DNA of 64,000 nucleotides from Kozakia baliensis (GCF_001787335.1 NZ_CP014674.1:2819001-2883000), one strand, 5' to 3'; counted from the stretch's first letter, positions 17,803 through 27,709 are shown. Made by a program: numbers and translations. Notes: generated by a model not told the origin, from the sequence alone.

Positions 17803-18843
17803 ATGAAGTTTTTGTCGCGCCCCTATGGCATGGAAGCGCCATGGCGGCAGACGACCCGCACTTTGATTTCCGTCGCGGCATCTTGGGGTGTGGGTTCGGC
17901 GCTCGGTTTGCGCGAGACGATCTGGGCGTTGATCACTTCGCTGATCGTGACGCAATCGAGCATCGAACAGACGATGACGACGGCGCGCGATCAGGTGATC
18001 GGCACGATTATCGGCGCGCTCGTCGGCACATTGGCCATCACCATCCAACTGGCGACGGGGTTTTACTGGACGCCTTTCGCCCTGCTGCTGGTGCCCGTCG
18101 CCTATATGGCGGCCGTGCGGCCTTCGCTGCGCTTTGCGGGCGTGACGCTCATGATCGTCTATCTGCTTCCGGCATCGGGCAATCCCTACTGGCCGTTGAC
18201 CGAGCGACTGACCGCGATTTTCCTCGGCGTTTTCGTTTCGCTCATCGTCTCGTATCTCGTGCTGCACGCCAGCGCGCGGCGACGCGGCTTCATAACGGCG
18301 GCGCATATGTTTCGCGCATTGGACGATCTGTTGCAGGCGGCGCTAATGCGGTCGGAATCCTGGAGTCAGTTGGAGGCGCGCAACGAGGACTGCGCCAAAT
18401 ATCTGCTTATCCTCGATGAATGTGTGAGCGAGGCGCGGCGGGAAAATTGGGTGCGTCTGGAAAAGCGCCATCCCGTCCTCACCGTGCTGCCCGCTCTCAT
18501 GCGGCGTATGTTGAGCGACACCATGCTGGTCGCCCGCGCCATCGATGCCGGGAAGGACCGGGGCGGGTTCGACGGAGTGCGAGAACTGCATAACGGACTG
18601 AGCCATGCTTATCGTGCTCTCGCGCATCGTTGCGAACAACATGCCGCGGGTGAGGCCAAAGGCACGCCGGAGCGCCCAAGCCGCGACGATATCCTAGCCC
18701 ATTTGCCCGCTTTGGGGACGGACGCGTTACCTGAAATGCATTTTGTGATATCGTTATTGCGTCAGGATTTGAAACGCGCGACGGACGTTCTGATGAACGA
18801 GTCCTACGAAGCCAAAAAGCTTCGAGAAGTGATTGCTCAGTAA
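17803..18843 (+). CDS. FUSC-family membrane protein
   Basis: A 346-residue inner-membrane protein with about six helices in the first 160 residues, including LRETIWALITSLIVTQSSIEQT, and GTIIGALVGTLAI, the aromatic-acid/fusaric-acid exporter (FUSC/ArAE) signature, and a soluble C-terminal half rich in charged helices. It is half the size of full AaeB-like exporters (two such units), so it may dimerise. It follows the protease gene by 8 bases; an alternative start (17764) would overlap that gene. Family is likely; substrate and direction are unknown. Confidence 0.72.
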   Translation: MKFLSRPYGMEAPWRQTTRTLISVAASWGVGSALGLRETIWALITSLIVTQSSIEQTMTTARDQVIGTIIGALVGTLAITIQLATGFYWTPFALLLVPVAYMAAVRPSLRFAGVTLMIVYLLPASGNPYWPLTERLTAIFLGVFVSLIVSYLVLHASARRRGFITAAHMFRALDDLLQAALMRSESWSQLEARNEDCAKYLLILDECVSEARRENWVRLEKRHPVLTVLPALMRRMLSDTMLVARAIDAGKDRGGFDGVRELHNGLSHAYRALAHRCEQHAAGEAKGTPERPSRDDILAHLPALGTDALPEMHFVISLLRQDLKRATDVLMNESYEAKKLREVIAQ

Positions 18844-18987
18844 AGCAACCGGCCCTTCACGGGACTCGTTGAAAGAACAATCTGTCAGGAATGTGACATG
18901 CCGGGTGCGTGGTGCTCGGTCGTTCGACATGCCACTCTGGCGTGTTTGCATGTTGTCATGCGGAAGTGGAAAGAAGGAGAAAAACAG

Positions 18988-20451
18988 ATGATCACGCGCG
19001 AAACTTTACGGAATTTGCCGAGCGGTGTGGTGCCTCCTTCTTATGACGTCACGTCGATCACGCCGGGAATTCTGCATTTCGGCGTCGGCAATTTTTTCCG
19101 CGCGCACGAAGCCTATTACGTTAACAAAGTTCTAGGCCTGCCGGACCAGCAAAGCTGGGGCATTATCGGCGTCGGTTTGACGGGGGGCGATCGCTCCAAG
19201 CGCAAGGCGGAAGATTTCAAAAAGCAGGATTGCCTCTATTCGCTGACCGAAACCGCGCCCTCGGGCAAAAGCGTGCGCAGCATTGTCGGCGCTTTGCAGG
19301 ATTACCTGCTCGCGCCTGCCGATCCGGAAGCGGTGTTGAAGCATCTGGCCGACCCAAAAATTCGGATCGTCTCCATGACGATTACCGAAGGTGGCTATAA
19401 TATCGATGAAAACACAGGTGAGTTCGACCTGAGCGACGCGGCGGTCAAGGAAGATCTTTCCCACCCCGAGCGTCCCTCGACCGTGTTTGGTTATGTCGTG
19501 GAAGGTTTGCGGCGGCGTAGGGAAGCGGGCGGTAAGGGCTTTACCGTGATGTCCTGCGACAATCTGCGCCACAACGGTAACGTGGCGCGGAAAGCTTTCC
19601 TCGGATATGCCCGCGCGCGTGACGCCGAACTGGCGAAATGGATCGAAGAGAACGCAACGTTCCCGAACGCGATGGTGGACCGCATCACGCCGACAGTCTC
19701 GAAAGAAATCGCCGAGCGTTTGAATAAGGAAAGCGGTCTGGACGATCTGCTTCCCCTCGTGGCGGAAGATTTCACCCAATGGGTGATCGAGGATAATTTC
19801 GCACAGGGCCGCCCGGCTTTGGAAAAGGCAGGCGTGCAGTTTGTCGATGATGTCAGCGATTACGAGTATCTGAAAATTCGTATGCTGAACGCCTCGCATA
19901 TCATGCTGGCTTTCCCCGGCCTGTTGCTGGGTTATAAGCACATCGACGAAGCGGTTTCCGATCCCGATCTCCGCCATCTGGTGGAAAGCTTTCTCGATAC
20001 GGATGTGATCCCGACATTGAAGGCGCCCCCGGGAATCAGCACCGAGGATTATAAAAATTCGGTGATCTCGCGCTTCTCCAATCCGGCTATGGCGGACCAG
20101 ACATTGCGCATCGCCAGCGATGGCACATCGAAGATTCAGGTGTTCTGGACCGAGACGATCCGCCGTTTGATCGAAGGCAAACGCGACCTCAAACACATGG
20201 CGTTCGGTATGGCCGTGTATTTGGAAATGCTGAAAGGAAAAGCGGAGAACGGAGAGACTTATTCCCCGATCGAGCCGACTTTCAACGACCGCGTCCGTCA
20301 GCTTATTCAGAGCAGCAACGATGCTGATGGCTTGAAGATTCCTGCCTTCGACGGCTGGCGTGATCTCGATCACGCGGAACTCGATAAGGAAGTGATCGCT
20401 CTACGTCAGGTTATTCGTGAGAAAGGAGTCAAAGCGGCTCTGCCTCGATAA
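18988..20451 (+). CDS. mtlK: Mannitol 2-dehydrogenase (long-chain polyol dehydrogenase)
   Basis: Cytoplasmic NAD(P)-dependent oxidation of D-mannitol to D-fructose, or the reverse. The 487-residue protein has the Rossmann region FGVGNFFRAHEAYYVNKVLG and the polyol-specific active-site pattern K-x-R-x-x-N-x-x-H in LKIRMLNASHIML, together with SCDNLRHNG. The ATG at 18988 is set by AAGGAG at 18974-18979; a longer frame from 18898 has no such site. A short inverted repeat GCATG-TTGT-CATGC (18948-18961) lies in the leader and could be an operator. Fructuronate/altronate reductases are relatives; the length and motifs favour mannitol dehydrogenase. Gene symbol is by function. Confidence 0.87.
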   Translation: MITRETLRNLPSGVVPPSYDVTSITPGILHFGVGNFFRAHEAYYVNKVLGLPDQQSWGIIGVGLTGGDRSKRKAEDFKKQDCLYSLTETAPSGKSVRSIVGALQDYLLAPADPEAVLKHLADPKIRIVSMTITEGGYNIDENTGEFDLSDAAVKEDLSHPERPSTVFGYVVEGLRRRREAGGKGFTVMSCDNLRHNGNVARKAFLGYARARDAELAKWIEENATFPNAMVDRITPTVSKEIAERLNKESGLDDLLPLVAEDFTQWVIEDNFAQGRPALEKAGVQFVDDVSDYEYLKIRMLNASHIMLAFPGLLLGYKHIDEAVSDPDLRHLVESFLDTDVIPTLKAPPGISTEDYKNSVISRFSNPAMADQTLRIASDGTSKIQVFWTETIRRLIEGKRDLKHMAFGMAVYLEMLKGKAENGETYSPIEPTFNDRVRQLIQSSNDADGLKIPAFDGWRDLDHAELDKEVIALRQVIREKGVKAALPR

Positions 20452-20580
20452 GTCATATTTTGTCGCCGCACTCATGACGTAATTCTCTCATCACCTGAGT
20501 TTTCTTCGAAGCCAAAACGAATTATTGGCGTAGGAAACGAAAATAAGCTGACAGAATTCGGTCAGACTGGAGTTGTCATA

Positions 20581-22110
20581 GTGCTGCGTCGCGATCTTGT
20601 TAAACTCGGTGCCGGGCTTTCATTGGCGGGGACGGTCAAGTTGGCCAAAGCGGCCGCCCCGGCGTCTTCGCCTCCCGCCGCTACTCCTTTCGATGACAGC
20701 ACTGTCAAAGTCATTGCGCAGCGTATGGCGAAAAACAGCTATAAAGCGCCGCCGCAGGACCTCCCTTCAGCGATCAATAATCTGAATTTCGACCAGTTTC
20801 GGGGGATTGCCTTCAAGGAAGACCGTGCGCTATGGCACGGTGAGAACTTGAATTTCGACGTGGAATTCTTTCCACGCGGCTTTCTCTATCGCCCTCGGAT
20901 TCTGATGAATGAGGTGATCGACGGGCAATCCAAGCCGATCGCCTATGATCCAGACATGTTCACCTATGCCGATCCGATGGTGCGGGTGACGGACGATCTG
21001 GGCTTTGCGGGCATTCGCCTTCGCACTCCGATCAATACGCCCAACGTTATGGAAGAATGTGCCGTCTTCCTCGGGGCGTCTTATTTCCGCGCCGTTGCGA
21101 AAGGCCAGAATTACGGTCTCTCGGCGCGCGGCTTCGCCGATGGAACGGGGGACCCGAAAGGCGAGGAGTTCGCGCTTTTCCGCGAATTTTGGCTTGAGAA
21201 ACCCAAATCTGGCGCGGATTCGGTTGTAATTCATGCATTGCTGGACAGCCCTTCCGTCGTCGGGGCGTTTCGTTTCAGTATCCGGCCCGGCACCACGACG
21301 GTGTTCGATGTGCAGTCGAATTTCTATCCGCGCACCGAGATTACGGAAAGCGGCGTGGCGCCTCTCACCGGCATGTTCTATTTCGATGCCAACAACCGCA
21401 ATCATGTCGATGATTGGCGTCCGGCCGCGCATGATAGCGAGGCGTTGCAGATGTGGACGGGATCGGGGCAGCAGCTTTATCGCCCGCTCAATAACCCGAT
21501 CGATCTGCAATTTTCGGCATTTAGCGACAATAATCCGCACGGTTTCGGCCTGATGCAGCGCCGCCGTTCCTTCGCGGATTTCGAGGATCTGGCGCTCAAT
21601 TACGAGAAGCGCCCCTCCCTGTGGATCGAGCCGATCGGGAATTGGGGCGAGGGCGCGGTAGATCTGGTGGAAATCCCGACGCCGAACGAAGTGAACGATA
21701 ATATCGTCTCGTTCTGGCGGCCTAAAACGCCGATGCAGTCTGGCCATGAATATGCCTATACTTACCGGATGTATTGGGGTTGGGACACGCCCTGGCCGAC
21801 CAATCTGGCGCGTATTGCCGGAACGCGCGTGGGCGCTGTAACCGATCATGCGGATGCGCGTCTTTTCGTGGTGGATTTCAGCGGCAAACCGTTCGAAAAT
21901 CTCCCGCCAAACGCTCAGTTTCATCTTCTGCCGCAGGCTTCCGTCGGGACGATCCGTAATGTCGTGGTCGAGCCGAACCCCGCCATCAAAGGCTGGCGGA
22001 CGACGTTCGAATTCTACCCGGGAAGCGCGAAAATCGCCGAATTGCAGTGTCAGCTATCGGATGACCAAGGCCCTATTTCCGAAAAATGGATGTATCGTTG
22101 GACACCGTGA
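20581..22110 (+). CDS. opgD: Glucan biosynthesis protein OpgD/OpgG
   Basis: Periplasmic protein needed to build osmoregulated periplasmic glucans; MdoG family, 509 residues. The N-terminus LRRDLVKLGAGLSLAG is a twin-arginine signal, which points to OpgD rather than the Sec-exported OpgG. The MdoG core runs from IAFKEDRALWHGENLNF through FREFWLEKP and the C-terminal immunoglobulin-like part. The start is GTG at 20581, with GGAG about seven bases before. opgH follows with overlap. Known relatives release or branch the beta-1,2-glucan made by OpgH. Family is certain, the D versus G choice is less so. Confidence 0.88.
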   Translation: MLRRDLVKLGAGLSLAGTVKLAKAAAPASSPPAATPFDDSTVKVIAQRMAKNSYKAPPQDLPSAINNLNFDQFRGIAFKEDRALWHGENLNFDVEFFPRGFLYRPRILMNEVIDGQSKPIAYDPDMFTYADPMVRVTDDLGFAGIRLRTPINTPNVMEECAVFLGASYFRAVAKGQNYGLSARGFADGTGDPKGEEFALFREFWLEKPKSGADSVVIHALLDSPSVVGAFRFSIRPGTTTVFDVQSNFYPRTEITESGVAPLTGMFYFDANNRNHVDDWRPAAHDSEALQMWTGSGQQLYRPLNNPIDLQFSAFSDNNPHGFGLMQRRRSFADFEDLALNYEKRPSLWIEPIGNWGEGAVDLVEIPTPNEVNDNIVSFWRPKTPMQSGHEYAYTYRMYWGWDTPWPTNLARIAGTRVGAVTDHADARLFVVDFSGKPFENLPPNAQFHLLPQASVGTIRNVVVEPNPAIKGWRTTFEFYPGSAKIAELQCQLSDDQGPISEKWMYRWTP

Positions 22111-24263
22111 GGGAGTATTCCACGCAGCGCTTTCTCCCGAAGGAAGCGCCTCTGGTCATGCCGACGCAGGATTTGCATCGGCGGCCTGAAACCTTCGGGC
22201 GGGATCATAAGCCCGTCACCACCCCTCCTTACCTTTGGGCGCGCCGCCTTTTCGTGATCGGTGGTGCGATCGTGCTGACATTATTCGGGGCTTATGAAAT
22301 GAACCTCGTGCTGAACAGCATGGGGGTTTCGGCTCTGGGTATCCTGGTTCTGGGGCTGTTCATCATTCTGGGCGCGTGGATTGCGCTTTCGTTCATGTCA
22401 TCCCTAGGCGGTTTCGTCTCTCTATTGCGGCATGGCGGCTTGGGGCTTGGCATTTCCCGCACCGACCCGCTGCCGGGGCTAAATTCCCGCACGGCGGTGT
22501 TGATGCCGACCTACAACGAGGACCCGGACCGGGTTCTGGTAGGTTTGCGCGCCATTCACGATAGTTTGGTGGCAACCGGACGGATCGACGCTTTCGATTT
22601 CTTCATTCTTTCGGACACGACCGATCCGGATGTGTGGGTGCGCGAGGAGCGCGCCTATCTGGGTTTCGTCGAGGCCGTGCATGGGCAGGGCCGTATTTTC
22701 TACCGCCGTAGATCTAAGAATATCGACCGTAAATCCGGCAATCTCGAAGAATGGGTGAAGCGGTTCGGCGGTGCGTATCAGCAGATGCTGACGCTGGATG
22801 CCGATAGCGTCATGGATGGCGGTTTGATCGTCCGTATCGTCTCCGCGATGGAGCGTAATGAAGGCGTGGCGCTGATTCAGACGCTGCCGGTGATTATGGG
22901 CGGACGCACGTTATTCGCGCGGATGCAGCAATTCGCCGGGCGTGTTTACGGGCCGCTGATTGCGCATGGCATCGCTTGGTGGCACGGTTCGGAAGGCAAT
23001 TACTGGGGGCATAACGCTGTCATCCGCACGCGGGCCTTCGCCGAGCAGGCCGGTTTGCCGCATCTGCCGGGGCGCAAGCCTTTCGGGGGCAGCATTTTGA
23101 GCCATGATTTCGTCGAGGCGGCTTTGATGCGCCGGGGCGGCTGGGCCATCCATATGGTGCCGGGGCTGTTCGGCTCCTACGAGCAAAGCCCGCCGTCCCT
23201 GACCGATGTGGCGATCCGCGATCGCCGTTGGTGCCAGGGCAATTTGCAGCATGGTAAGATCGTCCTGGCGCGTGGGCTGCATTGGGTGAGCCGCATGCAC
23301 ATGATGATGGGCATCGGCTCCTACATCACCTCGCCCTTGTGGCTGTTGTTCCTGCTGTTCGGCATCCTGATCTCGCTGCAATCGCATTTCTATCGCCCGG
23401 AATATTTCGGGGACACCAAGCTGCTTTATCCGCATTGGCCGCAGGTCGATCCGGTACAGGCGAAATACGTGTTCATCGGCACGATGGGCATTTTGTTGGT
23501 GCCGAAACTGTTGGCCTTCATCGCTTTTTGTTTCGATCGCGTCACTATGCGCGAATGCGGCGGCGCTATTCGATTGGCCATCTCGATCGTTTTGGAAACG
23601 ATCCTGGGCGGTTTGATCGCGCCGATCGCCATGTTGATCCAGACTTCGGGCGTGATCTCGATCCTGCTGGGGCGTGATTCGGGCTGGAATGCGCAAAACC
23701 GTGAGGATGGCAGCGTTTCGTTGCGTCAGGTTGCGCATGGATATTGGATTTATACTTTCTTCGGCATCCTGATGGCGGCCGCGGCTTGGTCTGTCTCTAC
23801 GGCGCTATTTTTGTGGATGACGCCAGTGCTGCTCGGGTTGGTGCTGGCCATTCCTCTGGCGGCCATCACAGCAAGCCGCGATATCGGCTTATGGCTAAGA
23901 AGCTGGGGCTTGCTGTTGATCCCGGAAGAGACCGCGCCGCCTCCGATTCTGCTCTTGGTCGCGGATAACGAGTTGCGTCGCACTCAGGCCGAGGAAAGCC
24001 CGGATCGTGATCCGAGCGATGCTTTTTTGGCGCTTCGCCACGATCCGAAATTGTTGGCGGCACATATGGCTGCCTTGCCGCCGGAGCGCGCGCCTGGCTC
24101 ATCGATCGATCCGAACGTCTTGGTGGGGTTGGTGAAGCTGAAGGAGGCGCCCGATTTGCATACGGCCCTGCAAAGGCTGACGCGGCAGGAAAAGACGGCT
24201 GTATTGACCAACGCCAAAGGGGTCGATCTGATTGTCTCGCTGCCCGACCGAAGCGCGGCCTGA
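22086..24263 (+). CDS. opgH: Glucans biosynthesis glucosyltransferase OpgH
   Basis: Inner-membrane GT2 glucosyltransferase that polymerises UDP-glucose into the linear glucan backbone. The 725-residue frame shows the nucleotide-binding Asp region (LPTYNEDP-type VLMPTYNEDPDRV, LSDTTDPDVW), the catalytic D-x-D in LTLDADSVMDG, the QRRW-type motif in RDRRWCQGNLQHGK and about eight membrane segments. Start is uncertain: ATG 22086 lies inside opgD, GTG 22107 overlaps its stop as GTGA, and ATG 22158 is the first clear start outside. Shorter than E. coli OpgH (847) mainly at the N-terminus. Translationally coupled to opgD. Confidence 0.92.
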   Translation: MDVSLDTVREYSTQRFLPKEAPLVMPTQDLHRRPETFGRDHKPVTTPPYLWARRLFVIGGAIVLTLFGAYEMNLVLNSMGVSALGILVLGLFIILGAWIALSFMSSLGGFVSLLRHGGLGLGISRTDPLPGLNSRTAVLMPTYNEDPDRVLVGLRAIHDSLVATGRIDAFDFFILSDTTDPDVWVREERAYLGFVEAVHGQGRIFYRRRSKNIDRKSGNLEEWVKRFGGAYQQMLTLDADSVMDGGLIVRIVSAMERNEGVALIQTLPVIMGGRTLFARMQQFAGRVYGPLIAHGIAWWHGSEGNYWGHNAVIRTRAFAEQAGLPHLPGRKPFGGSILSHDFVEAALMRRGGWAIHMVPGLFGSYEQSPPSLTDVAIRDRRWCQGNLQHGKIVLARGLHWVSRMHMMMGIGSYITSPLWLLFLLFGILISLQSHFYRPEYFGDTKLLYPHWPQVDPVQAKYVFIGTMGILLVPKLLAFIAFCFDRVTMRECGGAIRLAISIVLETILGGLIAPIAMLIQTSGVISILLGRDSGWNAQNREDGSVSLRQVAHGYWIYTFFGILMAAAAWSVSTALFLWMTPVLLGLVLAIPLAAITASRDIGLWLRSWGLLLIPEETAPPPILLLVADNELRRTQAEESPDRDPSDAFLALRHDPKLLAAHMAALPPERAPGSSIDPNVLVGLVKLKEAPDLHTALQRLTRQEKTAVLTNAKGVDLIVSLPDRSAA

Positions 24264-24323
24264 TACACTCGATATGATGCCGCGGGCTCTTTGAAGTTTC
24301 ACCTTCGGAGAGCCAGAGTGCTT

Positions 24324-24677
24324 TCAGTTTTCCCGTAAATAATCTGCCAATACGACAGCCTCGTTATGGGTCGTGTCTCTCGCGCCGAACAGCAAGGTCG
24401 TAGTGCCTTTCCTGAGGTAGGCGCGTATTTCCTCCACCGCCTGCGGTTGAGCACTCAATTCCTTGCTATAATGCTCGGAGAACTCTTCCCATTTAGCAGG
24501 GTCATGGCCGAACCATTGACGAAGCGCGGTCGAAGGCGCGACGTTTTTTAGCCAGGCGGTCAGGTCTGCCTTTTCTTTACTTATACCTCTCGGCCAGAGA
24601 CGATCTACTAAAAGACGTGCGCCGTCCTGCGGTGAGGCCGGGTCGTAGATACGTTTCACATGAAGCGGATGCGTCAT
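24324..24677 (-). CDS. DUF488-family protein
   Basis: A 117-residue cytoplasmic protein with the DUF488 pattern: VKRIYDPASPQDGARLLVDRLWPRG at the N-terminus, the WFGHDPAKWEEF segment and TLLFGARDTTHNEAVVL near the end. No function is established for the family. ATG 24677 gives the family-typical start; ATG 24704 would place the start at the edge of the terminator of the gene upstream. It converges on opgH with a 60-base gap. Confidence 0.82.
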   Translation of the reverse strand: MTHPLHVKRIYDPASPQDGARLLVDRLWPRGISKEKADLTAWLKNVAPSTALRQWFGHDPAKWEEFSEHYSKELSAQPQAVEEIRAYLRKGTTTLLFGARDTTHNEAVVLADYLREN

Positions 24678-24704
24678 AGTCCGATATCGAATGGGAAAGG
24701 GCAT

Positions 24705-24732
24705 AAAAAAAGGCCGGAGAACCGGCCTTTTT
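24705..24732 (-). terminator. Rho-independent terminator of the DUF2501 gene
   Basis: Stem GGCCGG/CCGGCC with a short AGAA-type loop, A-run on one side and T-run on the other. It lies 11 bases past the stop of the DUF2501 gene on the minus strand and just before the DUF488 gene, separating the two transcripts. Confidence 0.88.
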
Positions 24733-24742
24733 CGGATACCGC

Positions 24743-25318
24743 TTATTGCGGCATTTTGACTTCCGGCGCACCCAGCGGGTTGGTGCCGAGTTTTTGGCCC
24801 CGCTGTGCCAGTTGCGCGCAGATCTGGAAGCGATGACCGCGATCCAGGGTCGAGATATCGAACGGGACATTGCTGTTGGTCTGGAGCAGACCCTTACCGC
24901 CGAGCGAATAATATTGATCGTTCTGCACATCCGGGCGTTTGGCCAGATCACGACCGACGACGCGCTGGGCCGTACCGTATTCCAGCCCATTGCGCACGCA
25001 ATAGCTCATCAGACCGGCAATGTTACCTGCGCCAGCGGAGTCGATAGAGGGGAGACCGCCATAGCCGTTCAATGCGCCGGGCGTGCTGGCCGTGGCGACA
25101 CTGTTGCTGATCGCGCTGCCGCCGATGGCTTGCATGTTGCCGTTTGCGGCGCTTGGCGCACCGTCGCGGGTCACGGGGACGGAACCGGAGGGCATTGCCT
25201 GGGCTTGGCTGCCGGGCATGACGGAAGGAACCGGTGCCGAAGATTGTGCATAAGCGGGAATACCAGCGACGGACAGACCGACAACAGCAGCCAAGCCAAT
25301 GTATTTGCGCGCGAACAT
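24743..25318 (-). CDS. DUF2501 (YjjA-like) secreted protein
   Basis: A 191-residue exported protein: Sec signal peptide MFARKYIGLAAVVGLSVAG ending AYAQ, a Ser/Ala/Gly-rich low-complexity linker, then the DUF2501 domain with AGNIAGLMSYCVRNGLEYG, SLGGKGLLQT and a C-terminal Cys (RFQICAQLAQRGQKL). The two conserved Cys residues probably form a disulfide in the periplasm. Function unknown. The start at 25318 follows from the signal peptide; a much longer frame continues upstream but only as a shadow of the oligopeptidase gene. It ends at a strong terminator. Confidence 0.8.
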   Translation of the reverse strand: MFARKYIGLAAVVGLSVAGIPAYAQSSAPVPSVMPGSQAQAMPSGSVPVTRDGAPSAANGNMQAIGGSAISNSVATASTPGALNGYGGLPSIDSAGAGNIAGLMSYCVRNGLEYGTAQRVVGRDLAKRPDVQNDQYYSLGGKGLLQTNSNVPFDISTLDRGHRFQICAQLAQRGQKLGTNPLGAPEVKMPQ

Positions 25319-25588
25319 AAGAGAAAATCTCCCAATTTCGGTGGCCGAATACTTCGGCCTATTGATCTTGGAGCGCTCAGGGAACCGCAGCGATGCGGCG
25401 CGTGAAAACGCTCGTTGCAATGATAACTTTCGAAACACAGATTGGTTTATTCTTTTGGTGCAACTAATATTTTCAGGCCCATATCCGGCATTGAGGCGCA
25501 AGGCATTCTGCGCCACAGATAGAGCAAGCAATTCAGCGTGAGACATCGCCCATCCGGGCGTGGCGCGCGGCATAAAAGAGGCGCTGCG

Positions 25589-27709
25589 ATGCAACCACCT
25601 ATCCCCAAACGCGACCCCAAGATCATCACCCAGCTTGGGCGCACCCGCACCGACAATTATGCTTGGATGAAGGACGAGAACTGGCAACAGGTTCTGCGCG
25701 ATCCTTCCGTCCTTCGGCCGGATATCGCGGCGTATCTGAAGGAGGAGAACGCTTACGCCGAAAGCGTTCTGGCGGATGTCGAGCCGCTGCGCGCTGAATT
25801 GCTCAAAGAGATGATCGGGCGCGTGCCGCCTGCGGATTCTTCCGTGCCGTGGCCGGATGGACCGTGGGAATATTATTCGCGCTTCGAGGAAGGCGCTCAA
25901 CACCCGCTTCATGCACGCAAGCCGCGCGCGGGCGGTGCGGAGCAGATTCTTTTGGATGTCGATGCTCTGGCGAAGCAGCATGAATATTACGCCCTCGCCG
26001 CCGTCCGACACTCTGACGATCATAAACTTTATGTTTACGCGGAAGATGTTCAGGGTTCGGAAGTCTATCGGATTCAGGTGAAGGATCTCGAGACGGGGGA
26101 ACTCTGCGCGCCAGCGGTGGAAAGCACGGCGGGCAGTTTCGTGCTTTCACCGGACAGCCAATGGCTGTTCTGGGTGTATCGAGACGAGAACGGTCGCCCT
26201 TCGCGGATTTATCGCCGCCCTCTCCTTGGGGGAGAAGATGTTCTGGTGTTTGACGAACCGGATGCCGGGTTCTTTCTGCATATCGGTGTCAGCGCTTCGA
26301 AAAAATGGATCGTCATCGAACGTGGCGACCACGATACGAACGAGACATTACTGATCCCTGCGGCAGACCCGTGTGCTGCGCCGAAAGTCGCCGCGCCCCT
26401 GGTAAGGGGCGAGCGTTACAGCTTCACCCATTGGAATGATCGCTTCATCGTGCTGACCAATGCGGGCGGTGCGGTCGATTTCCAACTGATGCAAACCCCC
26501 GATACCGCGACGGACCGTGTGAACTGGACGCCGTTCGTGCCCTATAAGGCGGGGCATTATATTCTCGGCGCGAGCGCCTCCGCCGGATATTTGGCGTGGG
26601 CGGAACGGCAGGACGGCAATGTGCAAATTCGCATCGTGCCGCATGATGTGACGGGCGATATACGCACGCAGGCGGCGAGCATCGCCATGGACGAGGCGGC
26701 CTTCGATCTGACGATGCTTGGTGCGTTGGAATATCGCGGGTCCGTTCTGCGCTATATCTACGAATCACCGACGACGCCCGCGCATTGGTATGATTACGAC
26801 ATGAAAACCGGCGAGCGCGTTTTGCGGAAAGTGCGCGATGTGCCGTCCGGGCACGATCCGGCACAATATGAGACGCGCCGCCTGTTCGCGACCGCGCCCG
26901 ATGGCGAGAGCGTGCCGATCACCGTGCTGATGCGACGTGGCGCGGCGTTAGACGGTTCCGCGCCTTTGCTTCTCTATGGTTATGGCTCTTATGGCATCGC
27001 GATGGATGCCAGCTTCTCGACCAGCGTTTTAAGCTTGGTGGATCGGGGTTGGATTTACGCCATCGCGCATATTCGCGGTGGATCCGAAAAAGGCTGGAAC
27101 TGGTTTTTGGAAGGGCGCGGAACGAAAAAGCCCAACACCTTCACCGATTTCATCGCCTGTGGGCGTTACCTTGCGGCAAATGGCTATGGTGCGGAAGGGC
27201 GTATCGTAGCGCATGGCGGTTCGGCGGGCGGTTTGCTGATGGGGGCCGTGGCCAACATGGCGCCCGAGCTTTTCGCGGGAATCGCGGCGCAGGTGCCGTT
27301 CGTGGATATGCGCAACACGATGTCCGATGTCAGCTTGCCGTTGACGCCGCCGGAATGGCCGGAATGGGGTAATCCGTTGGAAGATCCGACGGCTTACGAT
27401 CTGATTGCCAGCTACTCGCCTTACGACAATATCGAAGCCAAGGAATATCCGCCGATTCTGGCGATGGGCGGTCTTTCGGACCCGCGCGTGACCTATTGGG
27501 AACCGGCGAAATGGATCGCCAAGCTGCGCGAAGTCGCCAAGGGTGGGCCTTTCCTGTGCCGCATTAATATGGGCGCGGGACATGGCGGCTCATCCGGCCG
27601 GTTCAAGCGGTTGGAGGAAGTCGCGCTCGTTCAGGCTTTCGCGATCTGGGCGATGGGCAGGAAATCACTCCTCCGGGTGGGCGTGGAGCGTGGCGCAGAG
27701 CGCGGGTAG
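25589..27709 (+). CDS. ptrB: Oligopeptidase B (S9 prolyl oligopeptidase family)
   Basis: Serine peptidase cleaving short peptides after basic residues. The 706-residue protein has an N-terminal beta-propeller and a C-terminal alpha/beta hydrolase with Ser in HGGSAGGLLMGAV, Asp in GLSDPRVTYWEP and His in MGAGHGGSSGR. An upstream frame begins at 25538, but ATG 25589 has AAAGAGGC as ribosome site and gives the usual start (MQPPIPKRDPK). No signal peptide, so cytoplasmic. The last 45 bases overlap the converging small secreted-protein gene. The 270-base gap before it, shared with the divergent DUF2501 gene, must hold both promoters. Confidence 0.92.
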   Translation: MQPPIPKRDPKIITQLGRTRTDNYAWMKDENWQQVLRDPSVLRPDIAAYLKEENAYAESVLADVEPLRAELLKEMIGRVPPADSSVPWPDGPWEYYSRFEEGAQHPLHARKPRAGGAEQILLDVDALAKQHEYYALAAVRHSDDHKLYVYAEDVQGSEVYRIQVKDLETGELCAPAVESTAGSFVLSPDSQWLFWVYRDENGRPSRIYRRPLLGGEDVLVFDEPDAGFFLHIGVSASKKWIVIERGDHDTNETLLIPAADPCAAPKVAAPLVRGERYSFTHWNDRFIVLTNAGGAVDFQLMQTPDTATDRVNWTPFVPYKAGHYILGASASAGYLAWAERQDGNVQIRIVPHDVTGDIRTQAASIAMDEAAFDLTMLGALEYRGSVLRYIYESPTTPAHWYDYDMKTGERVLRKVRDVPSGHDPAQYETRRLFATAPDGESVPITVLMRRGAALDGSAPLLLYGYGSYGIAMDASFSTSVLSLVDRGWIYAIAHIRGGSEKGWNWFLEGRGTKKPNTFTDFIACGRYLAANGYGAEGRIVAHGGSAGGLLMGAVANMAPELFAGIAAQVPFVDMRNTMSDVSLPLTPPEWPEWGNPLEDPTAYDLIASYSPYDNIEAKEYPPILAMGGLSDPRVTYWEPAKWIAKLREVAKGGPFLCRINMGAGHGGSSGRFKRLEEVALVQAFAIWAMGRKSLLRVGVERGAERG

